Of a stretch of 64,000 nt of DNA, positions 18,254 through 30,077 are shown piece by piece. Below the pieces are notes generated by a model. The model searched no databases and was not told where the DNA came from. It was given only the letters and a program-made list of their open reading frames with translations. The stretch comes from Staphylococcus sp. M0911 (GTDB taxonomy: Bacteria; Bacillota; Bacilli; Staphylococcales; Staphylococcaceae): assembly GCF_003491325.1 (NCBI RefSeq), contig NZ_CP022881.1, positions 1,302,001-1,366,000 on the forward strand. Direction: 5' to 3'. Position 1 is the stretch's first letter. Each line of letters begins with the position of its first letter. Position numbers and translations under genes: made by a program.

Positions 18254-19222
18254 TTGTATCAAATTATCAATCATGCGTATCAACACGCATTCAACTACAA
18301 AACAAATAAAAGTATTTATAATATTTTAACAGGAAAAAAATCCCATCAAACTTTTTTTGACGCAAGTAGTCAACAACTTTTGTCATTATATCATAGTTTA
18401 CCGAGATTAAAATATCCGTCTTTTGAGCGATATTTAAATGAATTGAATGATGAGGAACCAAAAGTAAATATCAAAACGCATCCAAGATGTACATATGATA
18501 GTCTTATTAATACATTCAACTGTATCCAATTGCTCATTCAAACGGTATCACAAAGCATACACAACGATTTTAGATTCGTTCCTATAACGCAACAAACATA
18601 TATTCAACAACGTGTTAAACATATTTATCAACACATTAAAGTTAATGATTTAGAATCAAAATTCATCACAGAAATAGAACAATTATTTGAAGACATCGCT
18701 AGCAAACATGAACATGTGTATTTACACTATTATTTACAAGGCTATGATGAGGCGATGTATACTAGACAACAAGTCAGTTTAATAGAATCGAAGTCTCAAC
18801 AAGAATTATTTGAAATAGAAATGAACCAATTGGTCGATGTCATGTTTGAAATTGAAGATATACAAAAGCACCCTATATTAAATCAAACGATTATACGACC
18901 AACATTGCTCAATAAAACGAAATTAACCTTACATCAATTAGAACAAGGACACTCGATACACGACATCTCAACAATTCAAAATGTTAAATTAAATACGATT
19001 GAAGATCATCTTTTAGAGTTATTTATCAAAGGTTATATCAATGATTATGATACATATCTAGACATCAAAAGCATTCAACCCTTTATCGATTATTATAAAG
19101 GTCATATTGGAATAAAATTACGTGAGTATAAGCAGCAATTTGATACATTAACTTATTTTCAAATTAAATTGATGATTGTTGGTATTGAAAGGGGAGACTT
19201 AGTTGCTTCAACAGAAACTTAA
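18254..19222 (+). CDS. YpbB-like protein with C-terminal helicase-type helix-turn-helix
   Basis: 322-residue protein starting at TTG 18254, with GAGTGAGGG 8-16 bases upstream. The C-terminal 100 residues (LTLHQLEQGHSIHDISTIQNVKLNTIEDHLLELFIKGYI) resemble the HTH_40 domain that follows RecQ-type helicases. The N-terminal two thirds show no known motif. It overlaps recQ by 20 bases, and the same pair (ypbB-recS) occurs in B. subtilis. I infer that the two act together, possibly with YpbB supplying the DNA-binding part that this short RecQ lacks. Confidence 0.75.
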   Translation: MYQIINHAYQHAFNYKTNKSIYNILTGKKSHQTFFDASSQQLLSLYHSLPRLKYPSFERYLNELNDEEPKVNIKTHPRCTYDSLINTFNCIQLLIQTVSQSIHNDFRFVPITQQTYIQQRVKHIYQHIKVNDLESKFITEIEQLFEDIASKHEHVYLHYYLQGYDEAMYTRQQVSLIESKSQQELFEIEMNQLVDVMFEIEDIQKHPILNQTIIRPTLLNKTKLTLHQLEQGHSIHDISTIQNVKLNTIEDHLLELFIKGYINDYDTYLDIKSIQPFIDYYKGHIGIKLREYKQQFDTLTYFQIKLMIVGIERGDLVASTET

Positions 19223-20582
19223 AGATTGGTTTGGATTTGATTCCTTCAAACCTGGCCAAGAGGACATCATTTCCAGTGTATTAGACCAAAAGCATACGCT
19301 AGGTATTTTACCAACGGGTAGTGGCAAAAGCCTTTGTTATCAATTACCTACTTATATATTAGAAAAGCCAACACTTGTTATTTCACCATTAATTTCTCTC
19401 ATGGACGATCAGGTCATGCAAATGAAATTAAATGGTGAACACGCGGTTTGTTGTATTCATTCAGGTATGGACAATACGGAAAAACGTCAAAACCTAAGTA
19501 ACATTCGTCAGAGTAAATTTATCTATTTAAGTCCGGAATTTATATTACAACCTCAAAACTTTAAACTTATTGCCAATATAGATTTTGGTTTAATAGTTCT
19601 TGATGAAGCACATTGTTTGTCTGAATGGGGCTATGATTTCAGACCACATTATGCTTTAATTGGAAAAATAACTACATCCTTTAAATCAGCTACAATTCTA
19701 GCATTAACAGCTACGGCACCACCACATTTAGAAAGCGATTTAAATGAAATGCTTAATGTTACTTTCAATACCATTAAAACAAGTATGAATCGTATAAATA
19801 TTTCATTAAAACATCTTAACTTTGGCTCTGACGAAGAAAAAATAGATTGGTTGTTACCACAACTTAATGAAACTGGGCCCACTATTATATATGTATCTTC
19901 AAAAAAATTATGTTTAACATTAGCGCAACTTATTTATGACTCAGGTTTTTTAACAGGGATATATCATGGTGATTTGAGTTATCAAGAAAGACAGACAGTA
20001 CAACAACAATTTTTAAACAATGATATTCCAATCATAGTTGCAACAAGTGCATTTGGTATGGGCATAAATAAAAAAGACATACGCACAGTGATTCATTTTC
20101 ATTTGTCATCAAGTCCTTCTAATTATCTACAAGAGATTGGTAGAGCGGGGAGAGACGGAGAAGCAAGCCAAGCTATTAGTTTATTCCAACCCGACGACGC
20201 TTATATTTTAGAAACCATATTATTTGCCGATAGAATTACATCTGAAGATATTCATTCATTTGAATTAGGACAATTTATTCCTCCTGAAAAAGAATCCATT
20301 TTAACAATACTTTATAATCAATATACAATTAATCAAATGCAACGTATATTTGATCAATCATTTCGACGCAAAAAGTTAGGTTATAGTCGTATGTTAGGCT
20401 ACACACAACTTGACCAATGTCGCCGTAAATATTTGTTGGAATTTTTCAATGAACATCCTAAACTGCCAGATGTCTGTTGTGACAATGATACTGAATTACC
20501 AAGTATGAAAGTCATTAATCGTAAGAAAGTTAAACGTAAGCTTTCATATAGTGAAAAACTTCAAAATTTATTTGAACTATAG
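19203..20582 (+). CDS. recQ: short RecQ-family ATP-dependent DNA helicase (RecS-like)
   Basis: 3'-5' DNA helicase of 459 residues, starting at TTG 19203 with AAAGGGGAG upstream. Walker A is TGSGKS with K42, Walker B/motif II is LDEAHCLSEWGYDFRPHY (aromatic-rich RecQ loop), and motif VI is QEIGRAGRDGEA. A RecQ-type zinc region is visible (CRRKYLLEFF...CC). The protein ends without an HRDC domain, so it belongs to the short RecS/RecQ2 class. Its overlap with the HTH protein upstream implies co-translation. Confidence 0.92.
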   Translation: MLQQKLKDWFGFDSFKPGQEDIISSVLDQKHTLGILPTGSGKSLCYQLPTYILEKPTLVISPLISLMDDQVMQMKLNGEHAVCCIHSGMDNTEKRQNLSNIRQSKFIYLSPEFILQPQNFKLIANIDFGLIVLDEAHCLSEWGYDFRPHYALIGKITTSFKSATILALTATAPPHLESDLNEMLNVTFNTIKTSMNRINISLKHLNFGSDEEKIDWLLPQLNETGPTIIYVSSKKLCLTLAQLIYDSGFLTGIYHGDLSYQERQTVQQQFLNNDIPIIVATSAFGMGINKKDIRTVIHFHLSSSPSNYLQEIGRAGRDGEASQAISLFQPDDAYILETILFADRITSEDIHSFELGQFIPPEKESILTILYNQYTINQMQRIFDQSFRRKKLGYSRMLGYTQLDQCRRKYLLEFFNEHPKLPDVCCDNDTELPSMKVINRKKVKRKLSYSEKLQNLFEL

Positions 20583-20590
20583 ATTTTATT

Positions 20591-20618
20591 TTGCTTAACT
20601 CTTTATTCAAGCTATAAT
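20591..20618 (+). promoter_or_regulatory. ebpS promoter
   Basis: TTGCTT (20591-20596), 16-base spacer, TATAAT (20613-20618). It leaves an approximately 110-base leader containing a weak ATACATAA / TTATGTAT hairpin. Confidence 0.6.
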
Positions 20619-20733
20619 TAACTTATGAACAAAAATCTTAATACCTAAAAATTCTTGATTACTATACATAATCATTTAATTTATGGGTATAGTTTATGTA
20701 TCATTATAAAATTAAACAGAGAGGATGATGATT

Positions 20734-22545
20734 GTGTCTAATAATAACTTCAAAGATGATTTTAAAAAAAATCGTCAAGCGATAGACCCAGAAGATCATA
20801 ATGAGCAGACATCTTCACATGAAGAACAAGAAGATAATGCAGTAGACAGTACTGAAGACAAAGCAAATCAACAATTCCCACCAAGAAATGCACAGAGAAG
20901 AAAACGTCGACGAGATATAGCGACAAATAATAACCGTCAGGCAGATTCGCGTACAAAAGCTAGCCAAGATGGTTCATTAGATGATAGACATGATGATACA
21001 TCATTACATAATGGAGATAACAAAAATTATGATGCATCCAATCACAATGATGTAAATAAAGATCACAAACAAGATCATCGTCCTGAAGATCATTCGACTC
21101 GTGAGTCTGAACAAGATTTTAAACAAGATGAACCATTAAATCGTAGTCGTAAAAGTGACGATTTGCAACATGATAATCGTCATGACAAGAAAGACGGACA
21201 CGGTAAAGATGCTGCTCTAGCAGGTGGCGCTGCTGTAGGTGGAGCTGCAGTCGGTAAAAAAATGACAAGTGATCATAAGCAGGATGACAATCATCGTCAA
21301 GAGAATCGTGTAAGTGACCATCAAAAAGATCGCGACCGTCATGATGACTATACTAAAGATGAACATCGTCAAGATTCATCTAAAGATCGCCAAGACGAAC
21401 TTAAAAAAGGGCATCATGATGAAGAACACCACGATTCAGGAAAAGGTAAAAAAGCTGCCGCAGCTGGTGCAGGCGTTGCTGGTGCTGCAGGTGCTGCTGG
21501 TTTAGCAAAACATCATCATGATAAGAAATTCGATCATACTGACGACAATGAATTGAAGAATGACCGTAATCAAAATCATCGTGATGATAAACATAACGAC
21601 AAAGATGTGAAAGATAATCATCAATCAGATGATGAGAAATCTGGTAAAGGTAAAAAAGCTGCCGCAGCTGGTGCAGGCGTTGCTGGTGCTGCAGGCGCCG
21701 CTGGTTTAGCGAAAAATCATCATGATAAAAAAGAGAGCCATCATAACGATAAAGATATCAAAGATGACCACAAACATGATGACCATGACAAGCATGATAA
21801 TAAAGATAAGCATAAGTCTAATAAAGGTAAGAAAGCTGCTGCAGTAGGTGCAGGCGCTGCAGGAGTTGCTGGTGCTGCGGGTGCTAAACACCATCATGAT
21901 AAAAATAAACGTCAAGACAATCATGACGGTAAGAAAAAAGGCGGCTTTATGAAAATCATCTTACCAATTATAGCTGCAGTATTAATTTTAGGTGCAATCG
22001 CTATTTTCGCAGGTATGGCCTTAAATAATCATAGTAATAGTGGTAATGATGATAACAAAATAGCTAATGAAGATAGTAAAGATGGCAAGAAAAACAACGA
22101 CGCTAGCAAAGATAAAGACAGCTCAAAAGATAAAGACAGTTCAAAAGATAAAGATAAATCAAAAGACTCTGATAAAGATAAAGCAACAACTAGTGATGAA
22201 TCTGATTCATCTGACGCATCAAATTCAGATAAAAATAGTGCTAGTGATAATACTAATGGTGCTAACTCACAAGCATCTAATAGCCAAAGTCAAAATGGCT
22301 CAAATAGCCAAAATGGTCAAGGTCAAAACTCACAACAAAATGGCCAACAAGGCAGTAATAGCCAAAACAGCAATAGTAACCAACAAGGTAAGCAAACACA
22401 TACCGTAAACGGTAAAGAAAACCTATACAGAATTGCCATTCAATATTACGGCAGTGGTTCACCTGCTAATGTTGAAAAAATCAGACAAGCTAATGGATTA
22501 AATGGTAATAATATCCATAATGGACAAACATTAGTGATTCCATAG
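20734..22545 (+). CDS. ebpS: elastin-binding protein EbpS-like membrane/LysM protein
   Basis: 603 residues from GTG 20734 ([15 protein letters not shown]), matching the S. aureus EbpS N-terminus; GAGAGG lies nine bases upstream. Order: very hydrophilic Asp/Lys/His-rich N-terminal region, three to four Ala/Gly-rich blocks (see repeat), and a transmembrane helix about residues 405-428 ([20 protein letters not shown]). Then comes an Asp/Lys/Ser then Asn/Gln-rich spacer, and a C-terminal LysM domain ([18 protein letters not shown]...QTLVIP). The elastin-binding hexapeptide TNSHQD of S. aureus is not present near the N-terminus, so elastin binding should not be assumed. It may act as a cell-surface or wall-associated protein. 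Confidence 0.9.
   Translation: MSNNNFKDDFKKNRQAIDPEDHNEQTSSHEEQEDNAVDSTEDKANQQFPPRNAQRRKRRRDIATNNNRQADSRTKASQDGSLDDRHDDTSLHNGDNKNYDASNHNDVNKDHKQDHRPEDHSTRESEQDFKQDEPLNRSRKSDDLQHDNRHDKKDGHGKDAALAGGAAVGGAAVGKKMTSDHKQDDNHRQENRVSDHQKDRDRHDDYTKDEHRQDSSKDRQDELKKGHHDEEHHDSGKGKKAAAAGAGVAGAAGAAGLAKHHHDKKFDHTDDNELKNDRNQNHRDDKHNDKDVKDNHQSDDEKSGKGKKAAAAGAGVAGAAGAAGLAKNHHDKKESHHNDKDIKDDHKHDDHDKHDNKDKHKSNKGKKAAAVGAGAAGVAGAAGAKHHHDKNKRQDNHDGKKKGGFMKIILPIIAAVLILGAIAIFAGMALNNHSNSGNDDNKIANEDSKDGKKNNDASKDKDSSKDKDSSKDKDKSKDSDKDKATTSDESDSSDASNSDKNSASDNTNGANSQASNSQSQNGSNSQNGQGQNSQQNGQQGSNSQNSNSNQQGKQTHTVNGKENLYRIAIQYYGSGSPANVEKIRQANGLNGNNIHNGQTLVIP
21439..21906 (+). repeat. Ala/Gly-block coding repeats inside ebpS
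   Basis: A near-identical block encoding [20 protein letters not shown] plus GLAK and a His-His-Asp tail occurs at about 21439 and 21643 (204 bases, 68 codons apart). A diverged copy lies at about 21820. The first two are almost identical in DNA, suggesting recent duplication or gene conversion. A shorter related block lies near 21215. Confidence 0.85.
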
Positions 22546-22566
22546 GTACTATTCGACAATCAAATT

Positions 22567-22607
22567 AACTGTAAGTAATGTTAACGCATTACTTACAGTT
22601 TTTTTAT
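22567..22607 (+). terminator. terminator of ebpS
   Basis: AACTGTAAGTAATG / CATTACTTACAGTT followed by T7. Confidence 0.92.
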
Positions 22608-22700
22608 TAGATTTTATTCAAATCAAAGCAAATCCCCAAAAAAAGTCATAAATAATTTAAACTTTTCTAAAACAAGGACTTCGCGAAAATAGGATATAAC

Positions 22701-22709
22701 TGATATAAT
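22701..22709 (+). promoter_or_regulatory. extended -10 promoter of ypdA
   Basis: TGATATAAT (TGn-TATAAT), 29 bases before the start codon. The -35 region is poor. Confidence 0.5.
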
Positions 22710-22738
22710 AATTTGGTGATTAAAGGAGGCCGTTTTAC

Positions 22739-23725
22739 ATGCAAAAAATAGAAAGTATCATCATTGGTGGAGGACCTTGTGGCTTAAGTGCAGCCATCGA
22801 ACAAAAGAAAAAAGGTATTGAAACATTAGTGATTGAAAAAGGTAATGTTGTGGAATCTATCTATAATTATCCTACACATCAAACTTTCTTCTCATCTAGT
22901 GATAAATTATCAATTGGAGATATTCCATTTATCGTGGAAGAAAGTAAACCACGTCGAAATCAAGCCCTTGTATATTATCGAGAAGTCGTTAAACATCATC
23001 AATTAAATATCCATGCATTTGAAGAAGTTTTAACTGTCAAAAAGATGAATAATCGTTTTACAATCACAACAACTAAAGATGTATATGAATGTAAGTTTTT
23101 AACAGTTGCGACAGGTTATTACGGACAGCATAATACATTAGAAGTTGAAGGTGCTGAATTGTCAAAAGTATTCCATTACTTCAAAGAAGCACATCCATAC
23201 TTTGACCAAAATGTTGTCGTGATAGGTGGTAAAAACTCAGCTGTAGATGCAGCTTTAGAATTAGAAAAAGCTGGAGCAAATGTGACAGTGATCTATCGTG
23301 GAGATCACTATCCAAAAGCCATTAAACCATGGATTCTACCAAATTTTGAATCATTAGTTAATCACGAAAAAATCACGATGGAATTTAATGCCAATGTAAC
23401 GCAAATCACTGAAGAAAACGTTACATATGAAAAAGATGGAAAGACGATTACAATTCCAAATGATTATGTTTTTGCTATGATTGGTTATCATCCTAATTAT
23501 GAATTTTTAGAATCAATCGGTATTGAAATTAATACAAATGAATATGGTACTGCACCAGTTTATAATCGTGAAACATACGAAACCAATGTAGAAAATTGTT
23601 ACATCGCTGGTGTTATTGCTGCAGGTAATGATGCGAATACCATCTTTATTGAAAATGGTAAATATCATGGTGGTTTAATTACTCAAAGCATTCTTACTAA
23701 AAAGCAAACACCACTTGAATCATAA
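22739..23725 (+). CDS. ypdA: bacillithiol disulfide reductase YpdA
   Basis: FAD-dependent, NADPH-using reductase that regenerates bacillithiol from its disulfide. It is 328 residues. The FAD motif GGGPCGLS at residues 10-17 holds C14, the cysteine essential in S. aureus YpdA. The second nucleotide motif VVIGGKNSAVDAALELEKAG is near 160-180 and ATG starts after AAAGGAGGC. It forms a functional pair with bshA at 40.6 kb, which makes bacillithiol. It lies between ebpS and ansA. Confidence 0.93.
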   Translation: MQKIESIIIGGGPCGLSAAIEQKKKGIETLVIEKGNVVESIYNYPTHQTFFSSSDKLSIGDIPFIVEESKPRRNQALVYYREVVKHHQLNIHAFEEVLTVKKMNNRFTITTTKDVYECKFLTVATGYYGQHNTLEVEGAELSKVFHYFKEAHPYFDQNVVVIGGKNSAVDAALELEKAGANVTVIYRGDHYPKAIKPWILPNFESLVNHEKITMEFNANVTQITEENVTYEKDGKTITIPNDYVFAMIGYHPNYEFLESIGIEINTNEYGTAPVYNRETYETNVENCYIAGVIAAGNDANTIFIENGKYHGGLITQSILTKKQTPLES

Positions 23726-23731
23726 TAATTA

Positions 23732-23770
23732 TGGCGTAGAAGGTAAATTGTTGATACCTTCTACGCCTAT
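23732..23770. terminator. hairpin between convergent ypdA and ansA
   Basis: GGCGTAGAAGGTA / TACCTTCTACGCC, a perfect 13-bp stem. The T run is modest, so the efficiency is uncertain. Confidence 0.65.
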
Positions 23771-23782
23771 TTAATTTATAGT

Positions 23783-25493
<1,711 letters not shown>

Positions 25494-25502
25494 TCAATTA
25501 AG

Positions 25503-25546
25503 AAGCTATATAAACGACTTAAGCATAAACGTTTATATAGCTTTTA
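25503..25546 (+). terminator. terminator of cmk
   Basis: AGCTATATAAACG / CGTTTATATAGCT followed by TTTT. Confidence 0.82.
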
Positions 25547-25715
25547 TTGTGATTTATAATGAACTTGAGTTATTTCAAACTGAAATAATAATCATATATA
25601 CTATAAATATGCATCTTTACCTCTTAATGTTGAATAAAAATTGAAACCTAAAGCACTTTAAAGCTCAACTTTTATAAATAACAATCTTTTTCTTAAAGTG
25701 TAAAAGGGGAATTTC

Positions 25716-25749
25716 TTGACAATTCTGTCAGTTTGTAAGATGTTATAAT
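25716..25749 (+). promoter_or_regulatory. promoter of the S1-like gene with inverted repeat
   Basis: TGTTATAAT (25741-25749) is an extended -10, 27 bases before the ATG. Upstream, TTGACA (25716-25721) is 22 bases away, too far for a normal -35. It is part of the inverted repeat TGACA-ATTC-TGTCA (25717-25730). The repeat may be a protein site rather than a -35 element. Confidence 0.45.
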
Positions 25750-25776
25750 TATGTAGTGTATAAGGAGGCAGACAAG

Positions 25777-26955
25777 ATGACTGAAGAATTCAATGAATCA
25801 ATGATTAATGATATTAAAGAAGGTGACAAAGTCACTGGAGAGGTGCAACAAGTTGAAGATAAACAAGTTGTTGTGCATATTAATGGTGGAAAATACAATG
25901 GTATAATCCCTATTAGCCAATTATCCACACATCATATTGAAAAACCTAATGAAGTAGTTAAAGAAGGCGACGAAATCGAAGCCTACGTAACGAAAATAGA
26001 ATTTGATGAAGAAAATGATTCAGGCGCTTATATTTTATCAAAAAGACAACTTGAAACTGAACAATCTTATGATTATTTACAAGAAAAACTTGATAACAAT
26101 GAAGTGATTGAGGCAAAAGTAACAGAAGTTGTTAAAGGTGGATTAGTAGTAGACGTTGGACAACGTGGTTTCGTTCCAGCATCTCTCATTTCTACAGACT
26201 TTATCGAAGATTTCTCTGATTTCGAAGGCCAAACTATTAAAATTAAAGTAGAAGAGTTAGACCCTGAAAATAATCGTGTTATTTTAAGCCGTAAAGCAGT
26301 TGAACAAGCTGAAAATGAAGTTAAAAAAGCTTCACTATTAGATTCACTTAACGCTGGCGATGTGATTGAAGGTAAAGTAGCACGTTTAACAAACTTTGGT
26401 GCATTTGTTGATATTGGTGGTGTAGACGGTTTAGTTCACGTTTCTGAATTATCACATCAACACGTACAATCTCCTGAAGAAGTCGTTTCTGTTGGAGATA
26501 AAGTCAAAGTTAAAGTTAAATCAGTAGAAAAAGATACTGAACGTATTTCATTATCAATCAAAGATACGTTACCAACACCATTCGCTCAAATTAAAGGTCA
26601 ATTCCATGAAAATGATGTTATCGAAGGTACAGTTGTAAGATTAGCTAACTTCGGTGCATTTGTTGAAATTGCTCCTGGCGTTCAAGGATTAGTTCACATC
26701 TCTGAAATTGACCACAAACACATCGGTACACCTGGTGAGGTACTAGAGCCTGGTCAACAAGTAAGTGTTAAAATCTTAGGTATTGATGAAGAAAACGAAC
26801 GTGTTTCTTTATCAATTAAAGCAACATTACCTAATGAAGATGTTGTTGAAAGTGATGCTTCTACAACACAATCTTACTTAAACAATGATGCTGATGAAGA
26901 TAATCCTACTTTAGGTGATGTCTTCGGTGATAAATTTAAAGATCTTAAATTTTAA
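25777..26955 (+). CDS. rpsA: 30S ribosomal protein S1-like protein (four S1 domains)
   Basis: 392-residue RNA-binding protein from ATG 25777, preceded by AAGGAGG. Four S1 (OB-fold) repeats are visible, beginning near residues 12, 100, 185 and 270. The third and fourth carry the clear signatures GKVARLTNFGAFVDIGG and GTVVRLANFGAFVEIAPG. This is the shortened low-GC Gram-positive form, related to B. subtilis YpfD, whose link to the ribosome is weaker than that of E. coli S1. It ends with an acidic tail. Confidence 0.93.
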   Translation: MTEEFNESMINDIKEGDKVTGEVQQVEDKQVVVHINGGKYNGIIPISQLSTHHIEKPNEVVKEGDEIEAYVTKIEFDEENDSGAYILSKRQLETEQSYDYLQEKLDNNEVIEAKVTEVVKGGLVVDVGQRGFVPASLISTDFIEDFSDFEGQTIKIKVEELDPENNRVILSRKAVEQAENEVKKASLLDSLNAGDVIEGKVARLTNFGAFVDIGGVDGLVHVSELSHQHVQSPEEVVSVGDKVKVKVKSVEKDTERISLSIKDTLPTPFAQIKGQFHENDVIEGTVVRLANFGAFVEIAPGVQGLVHISEIDHKHIGTPGEVLEPGQQVSVKILGIDEENERVSLSIKATLPNEDVVESDASTTQSYLNNDADEDNPTLGDVFGDKFKDLKF

Positions 26956-26976
26956 TAATTAATTATGCTAAGAATG

Positions 26977-27020
26977 AACACTCCAATTAGAGGTTAAACT
27001 TTAATTGGAGTGTTTTTTTA
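26977..27020 (+). terminator. terminator of rpsA
   Basis: AACACTCCAATTA / TAATTGGAGTGTT with T7. Confidence 0.92.
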
Positions 27021-27130
27021 CGAATAACTCATTCAACTCCATATATTACATTGTTTATTATAATCGTATTTTGAATCGGTGCTTGCATGTGATAAAATTA
27101 TAGAGATTAAGAAAGAGAGGAAGTTAACAA

Positions 27131-28441
27131 ATGACTAAACCTATAGTAGCAATTGTAGGAAAGCCTAACGTAGGTAAATCTACAATTTTTAATAGAGTAG
27201 TCGGCGAACGTGTATCCATCGTGGAAGACACACCTGGTGTAACCAGAGACCGAATCTATTCATCAGGTGAATGGTTAACGCATGAATTCAATATTATTGA
27301 CACAGGTGGTATTGAAATCGGAGATGCACCATTCCAAACACAAATAAGAGCACAAGCTGAAATTGCGATTGAAGAAGCAGACGTCATTGTATTTATGGTC
27401 AATGTTAGAGAAGGATTAACGCAAAGTGATGAAATGGTTGCTCAAATGCTTTATAAAAGTAAAAAACCTGTAGTCCTTGCAGTAAACAAAGTTGATAACG
27501 TTGAAATGCGAAATGATATTTATGATTTTTATTCATTAGGCTTTGGAGAACCTTATCCTATTTCTGGATCACATGGTCTAGGTTTAGGTGATTTATTAGA
27601 TGCTGTTGTCGAAAACTTCGGCGAAGAGGAAGAAGATCCATATGATGATGACACAATTCGATTATCTATAATAGGACGACCAAACGTTGGTAAATCTAGT
27701 TTGGTTAATGCTATTTTAGGAGAAGAACGTGTAATCGTATCAAATGTAGCAGGCACTACTAGAGATGCAGTAGATACAGAATATTCATTTGATGGTCAAG
27801 ATTACGTATTAATCGATACAGCTGGTATGCGTAAAAAAGGTAAAGTCTATGAATCAACTGAAAAATATTCAGTACTTAGAGCATTAAAAGCGATTGAACG
27901 TTCAAATGTCGTTTTAGTTGTTATCGATGCAGAACAAGGTATTATCGAGCAAGACAAACGTGTTGCAGGATATGCACATGAAGAAGGTAAAGCGATTGTT
28001 ATCGTAGTAAATAAATGGGATACCGTTGAAAAAGATAGCAAAACAATGAAGAAATTCACTGAAGATGTTAGAAAAGAATTTCAATTCTTAGATTACGCAC
28101 AAATTGCTTTTGTTTCTGCTAAAGAACAATTAAGACTTAAAACATTATTCCCATATATTAAAGAAGCAAGTGAAAATCACAAAAAACGTGTTCAAAGTTC
28201 AACTTTAAATGAAGTCATTACTGATGTTATTTCTATGAATCCAACACCTACAGATAAAGGTAGAAGATTAAATGTCTTTTATTCAACACAAGTGGCTATC
28301 GAACCACCTACATTCGTAGTATTTGTAAATGATGTTGAATTAATGCATTTCTCTTATAAACGTTACTTAGAAAATCAAATCAGACATGCATTTGGTTTTG
28401 AAGGTACACCTGTTCATATCATTCCAAGAAAAAGAAACTAA
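27131..28441 (+). CDS. der: ribosome biogenesis GTPase Der
   Basis: Essential tandem GTPase for 50S subunit assembly. It is 436 residues. G domain 1 begins [13 protein letters not shown] with DTGGIE and NKVD; G domain 2 begins [12 protein letters not shown] (about residue 180) with DTAGM and NKWD. It ends in a KH-like domain ([27 protein letters not shown]). It is followed after 21 bases by gpsA with its own ribosome binding site, a likely two-gene operon. Confidence 0.97.
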   Translation: MTKPIVAIVGKPNVGKSTIFNRVVGERVSIVEDTPGVTRDRIYSSGEWLTHEFNIIDTGGIEIGDAPFQTQIRAQAEIAIEEADVIVFMVNVREGLTQSDEMVAQMLYKSKKPVVLAVNKVDNVEMRNDIYDFYSLGFGEPYPISGSHGLGLGDLLDAVVENFGEEEEDPYDDDTIRLSIIGRPNVGKSSLVNAILGEERVIVSNVAGTTRDAVDTEYSFDGQDYVLIDTAGMRKKGKVYESTEKYSVLRALKAIERSNVVLVVIDAEQGIIEQDKRVAGYAHEEGKAIVIVVNKWDTVEKDSKTMKKFTEDVRKEFQFLDYAQIAFVSAKEQLRLKTLFPYIKEASENHKKRVQSSTLNEVITDVISMNPTPTDKGRRLNVFYSTQVAIEPPTFVVFVNDVELMHFSYKRYLENQIRHAFGFEGTPVHIIPRKRN

Positions 28442-28462
28442 TAAACGGAGGGGAATATTAAT

Positions 28463-29461
28463 ATGACTAAAATATCAGTTTTTGGTATGGGAAGTTTTGG
28501 TACTGCTTTAGCAAATGTATTAGCACAAAACGGACATGACGTATTAATGTGGGGTAAAAATAGTGAAAACGTTGAAGAATTAAATACACATCATATGAAT
28601 AAAAACTATTTAAAAGAAGCAAAGCTTGAGCCATCTATCAAAGCTACAACTGATTTAAGTGAAGGAGTTGCCTTTGCTGATATCTATTTAATGGCTTTAC
28701 CTACAAAAGCAATGAGAGAAGTAGCAACACAAATTGATGATTTATTAACTTCTAAAAAGACATTTATACATGTAGCAAAAGGTATTGAAAATGGTACTTT
28801 TAAGCGCGTTTCTGAGATGTTAGAAGATTCTATTTCTCCAGAACACAATGCAGGTATTGGTGTATTATCAGGTCCAAGCCATGCAGAAGAAGTGGTCATC
28901 AAACAACCTACAACTGTTGCTGCCTCTTCAAAAGATGAAAAAGTAAGTCAATTAATACAAGATTTATTTATGAATGACTATTTACGCGTATATACTAACA
29001 ATGATCTTGTAGGCGTTGAACTCGGTGGCGCTTTAAAAAATATCATTGCCGTAGCCAGTGGTATAGTAGCAGGAATGGGCTTTGGTGATAATGCAAAAGC
29101 AGCACTTATGACAAGAGGCTTAGCCGAAATTAGTCGCTTAGGTGAAAAATTAGGTGCAGATCCAATGACATTCCTTGGGTTAGGTGGCATTGGCGATTTA
29201 ATCGTCACATGTACATCAACACATTCACGTAACTTTACTTTAGGATATAAATTAGGCCAAGGTAAAACGACTGATGAAGCACTTGAAGAAATGAAAATGG
29301 TAGTTGAAGGTATTTACACAACAAAATCAGTATATTATTTAGCACAAGAAGTTAACGTAGAAATGCCAATAACAACTGCGTTATATAAGGTGTTATTTGA
29401 AGATGTACCCGTTAAAGAAAGTATTAAAGAATTAATGGGTCGTGACAAAAAATCTGAATAA
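28463..29461 (+). CDS. gpsA: glycerol-3-phosphate dehydrogenase [NAD(P)+]
   Basis: Makes sn-glycerol 3-phosphate from dihydroxyacetone phosphate for phospholipid and teichoic acid synthesis. It is 332 residues. The dinucleotide motif GMGSFGTAL is at the N-terminus, then [15 protein letters not shown] and the signature [17 protein letters not shown] with the catalytic lysine. ATG is preceded by GGAGGGG. Confidence 0.96.
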   Translation: MTKISVFGMGSFGTALANVLAQNGHDVLMWGKNSENVEELNTHHMNKNYLKEAKLEPSIKATTDLSEGVAFADIYLMALPTKAMREVATQIDDLLTSKKTFIHVAKGIENGTFKRVSEMLEDSISPEHNAGIGVLSGPSHAEEVVIKQPTTVAASSKDEKVSQLIQDLFMNDYLRVYTNNDLVGVELGGALKNIIAVASGIVAGMGFGDNAKAALMTRGLAEISRLGEKLGADPMTFLGLGGIGDLIVTCTSTHSRNFTLGYKLGQGKTTDEALEEMKMVVEGIYTTKSVYYLAQEVNVEMPITTALYKVLFEDVPVKESIKELMGRDKKSE

Positions 29462-29583
29462 TTAGTGTAATATAACACTTATTTTATGAGATTTTCAAAA
29501 AAATTAATTCTATTCGCTTTATTTCAACGTTTTTAATATATAAATCGTTGCGATGACAGTAATCAGTGTGTTAAAGTCATACC

Positions 29584-29607
29584 ATAATGATATAAAGATA
29601 TCATTAT
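29584..29607 (+). promoter_or_regulatory. leader hairpin upstream of hup
   Basis: ATAATGATAT / ATATCATTAT, a perfect 10-bp stem with loop AAAG, ends about 9 bases before the AGGAGGTG of hup. Possible mRNA-stabilising or regulatory hairpin. The hup promoter itself is not clear. Confidence 0.5.
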
Positions 29608-29631
29608 CAAACCTCAGGAGGTGAATTCATA

Positions 29632-29904
29632 ATGAATAAAACTGATTTAATCAATGCAGTAGCAGAGCAAGCTGATTTAACTAAAAAAGAAGCTGGTTCA
29701 GCAGTTGACGCTGTATTCGAATCTATCCAAAACTCACTTGCTAAAGGTGAAAAGGTACAATTAATCGGTTTCGGTAATTTTGAAGTACGTGAGCGTGCTG
29801 CTCGTAAAGGCCGTAACCCTCAAACAGGTAAAGAAATTGATATTCCTGCAAGTAAAGTCCCAGCATTCAAAGCTGGTAAAGCATTAAAAGATGCAGTAAA
29901 ATAA
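29632..29904 (+). CDS. hup: DNA-binding protein HU
   Basis: Nucleoid protein, 90 residues, single HU of staphylococci. The helical N-terminal half ([22 protein letters not shown]) and the beta-arm ([24 protein letters not shown]) with the intercalating proline are present, followed by [15 protein letters not shown]. Strong AGGAGGTG ribosome binding site and a strong terminator agree with high expression. Confidence 0.98.
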
Positions 29905-29911
29905 TTTTACT

Positions 29912-29944
29912 TAAAAAAAGCCCTTCTGGGGCTTTTTTGTTTTT
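29912..29944 (+). terminator. terminator of hup
   Basis: AAAAAAAGCCC-TTCT-GGGGCTTTTTT, short GC stem with T6. Confidence 0.9.
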
Positions 29945-30077
29945 ATAATGAATTTCGAATATATAAGCCAGTTAATTAAAACTACTAAATTTTTGGATGG
30001 AAGATAGATAGCACAATACATACGATTAAATTTTATACATATAATGGCATCTTAAAGCTATAACTATCATTAATATT

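Noticed and set aside
22067..22408. 113-codon lysine-rich frame inside ebpS
   Set aside because: Shadow of the repetitive Asp/Lys/Ser/Asn coding sequence of ebpS in another frame.
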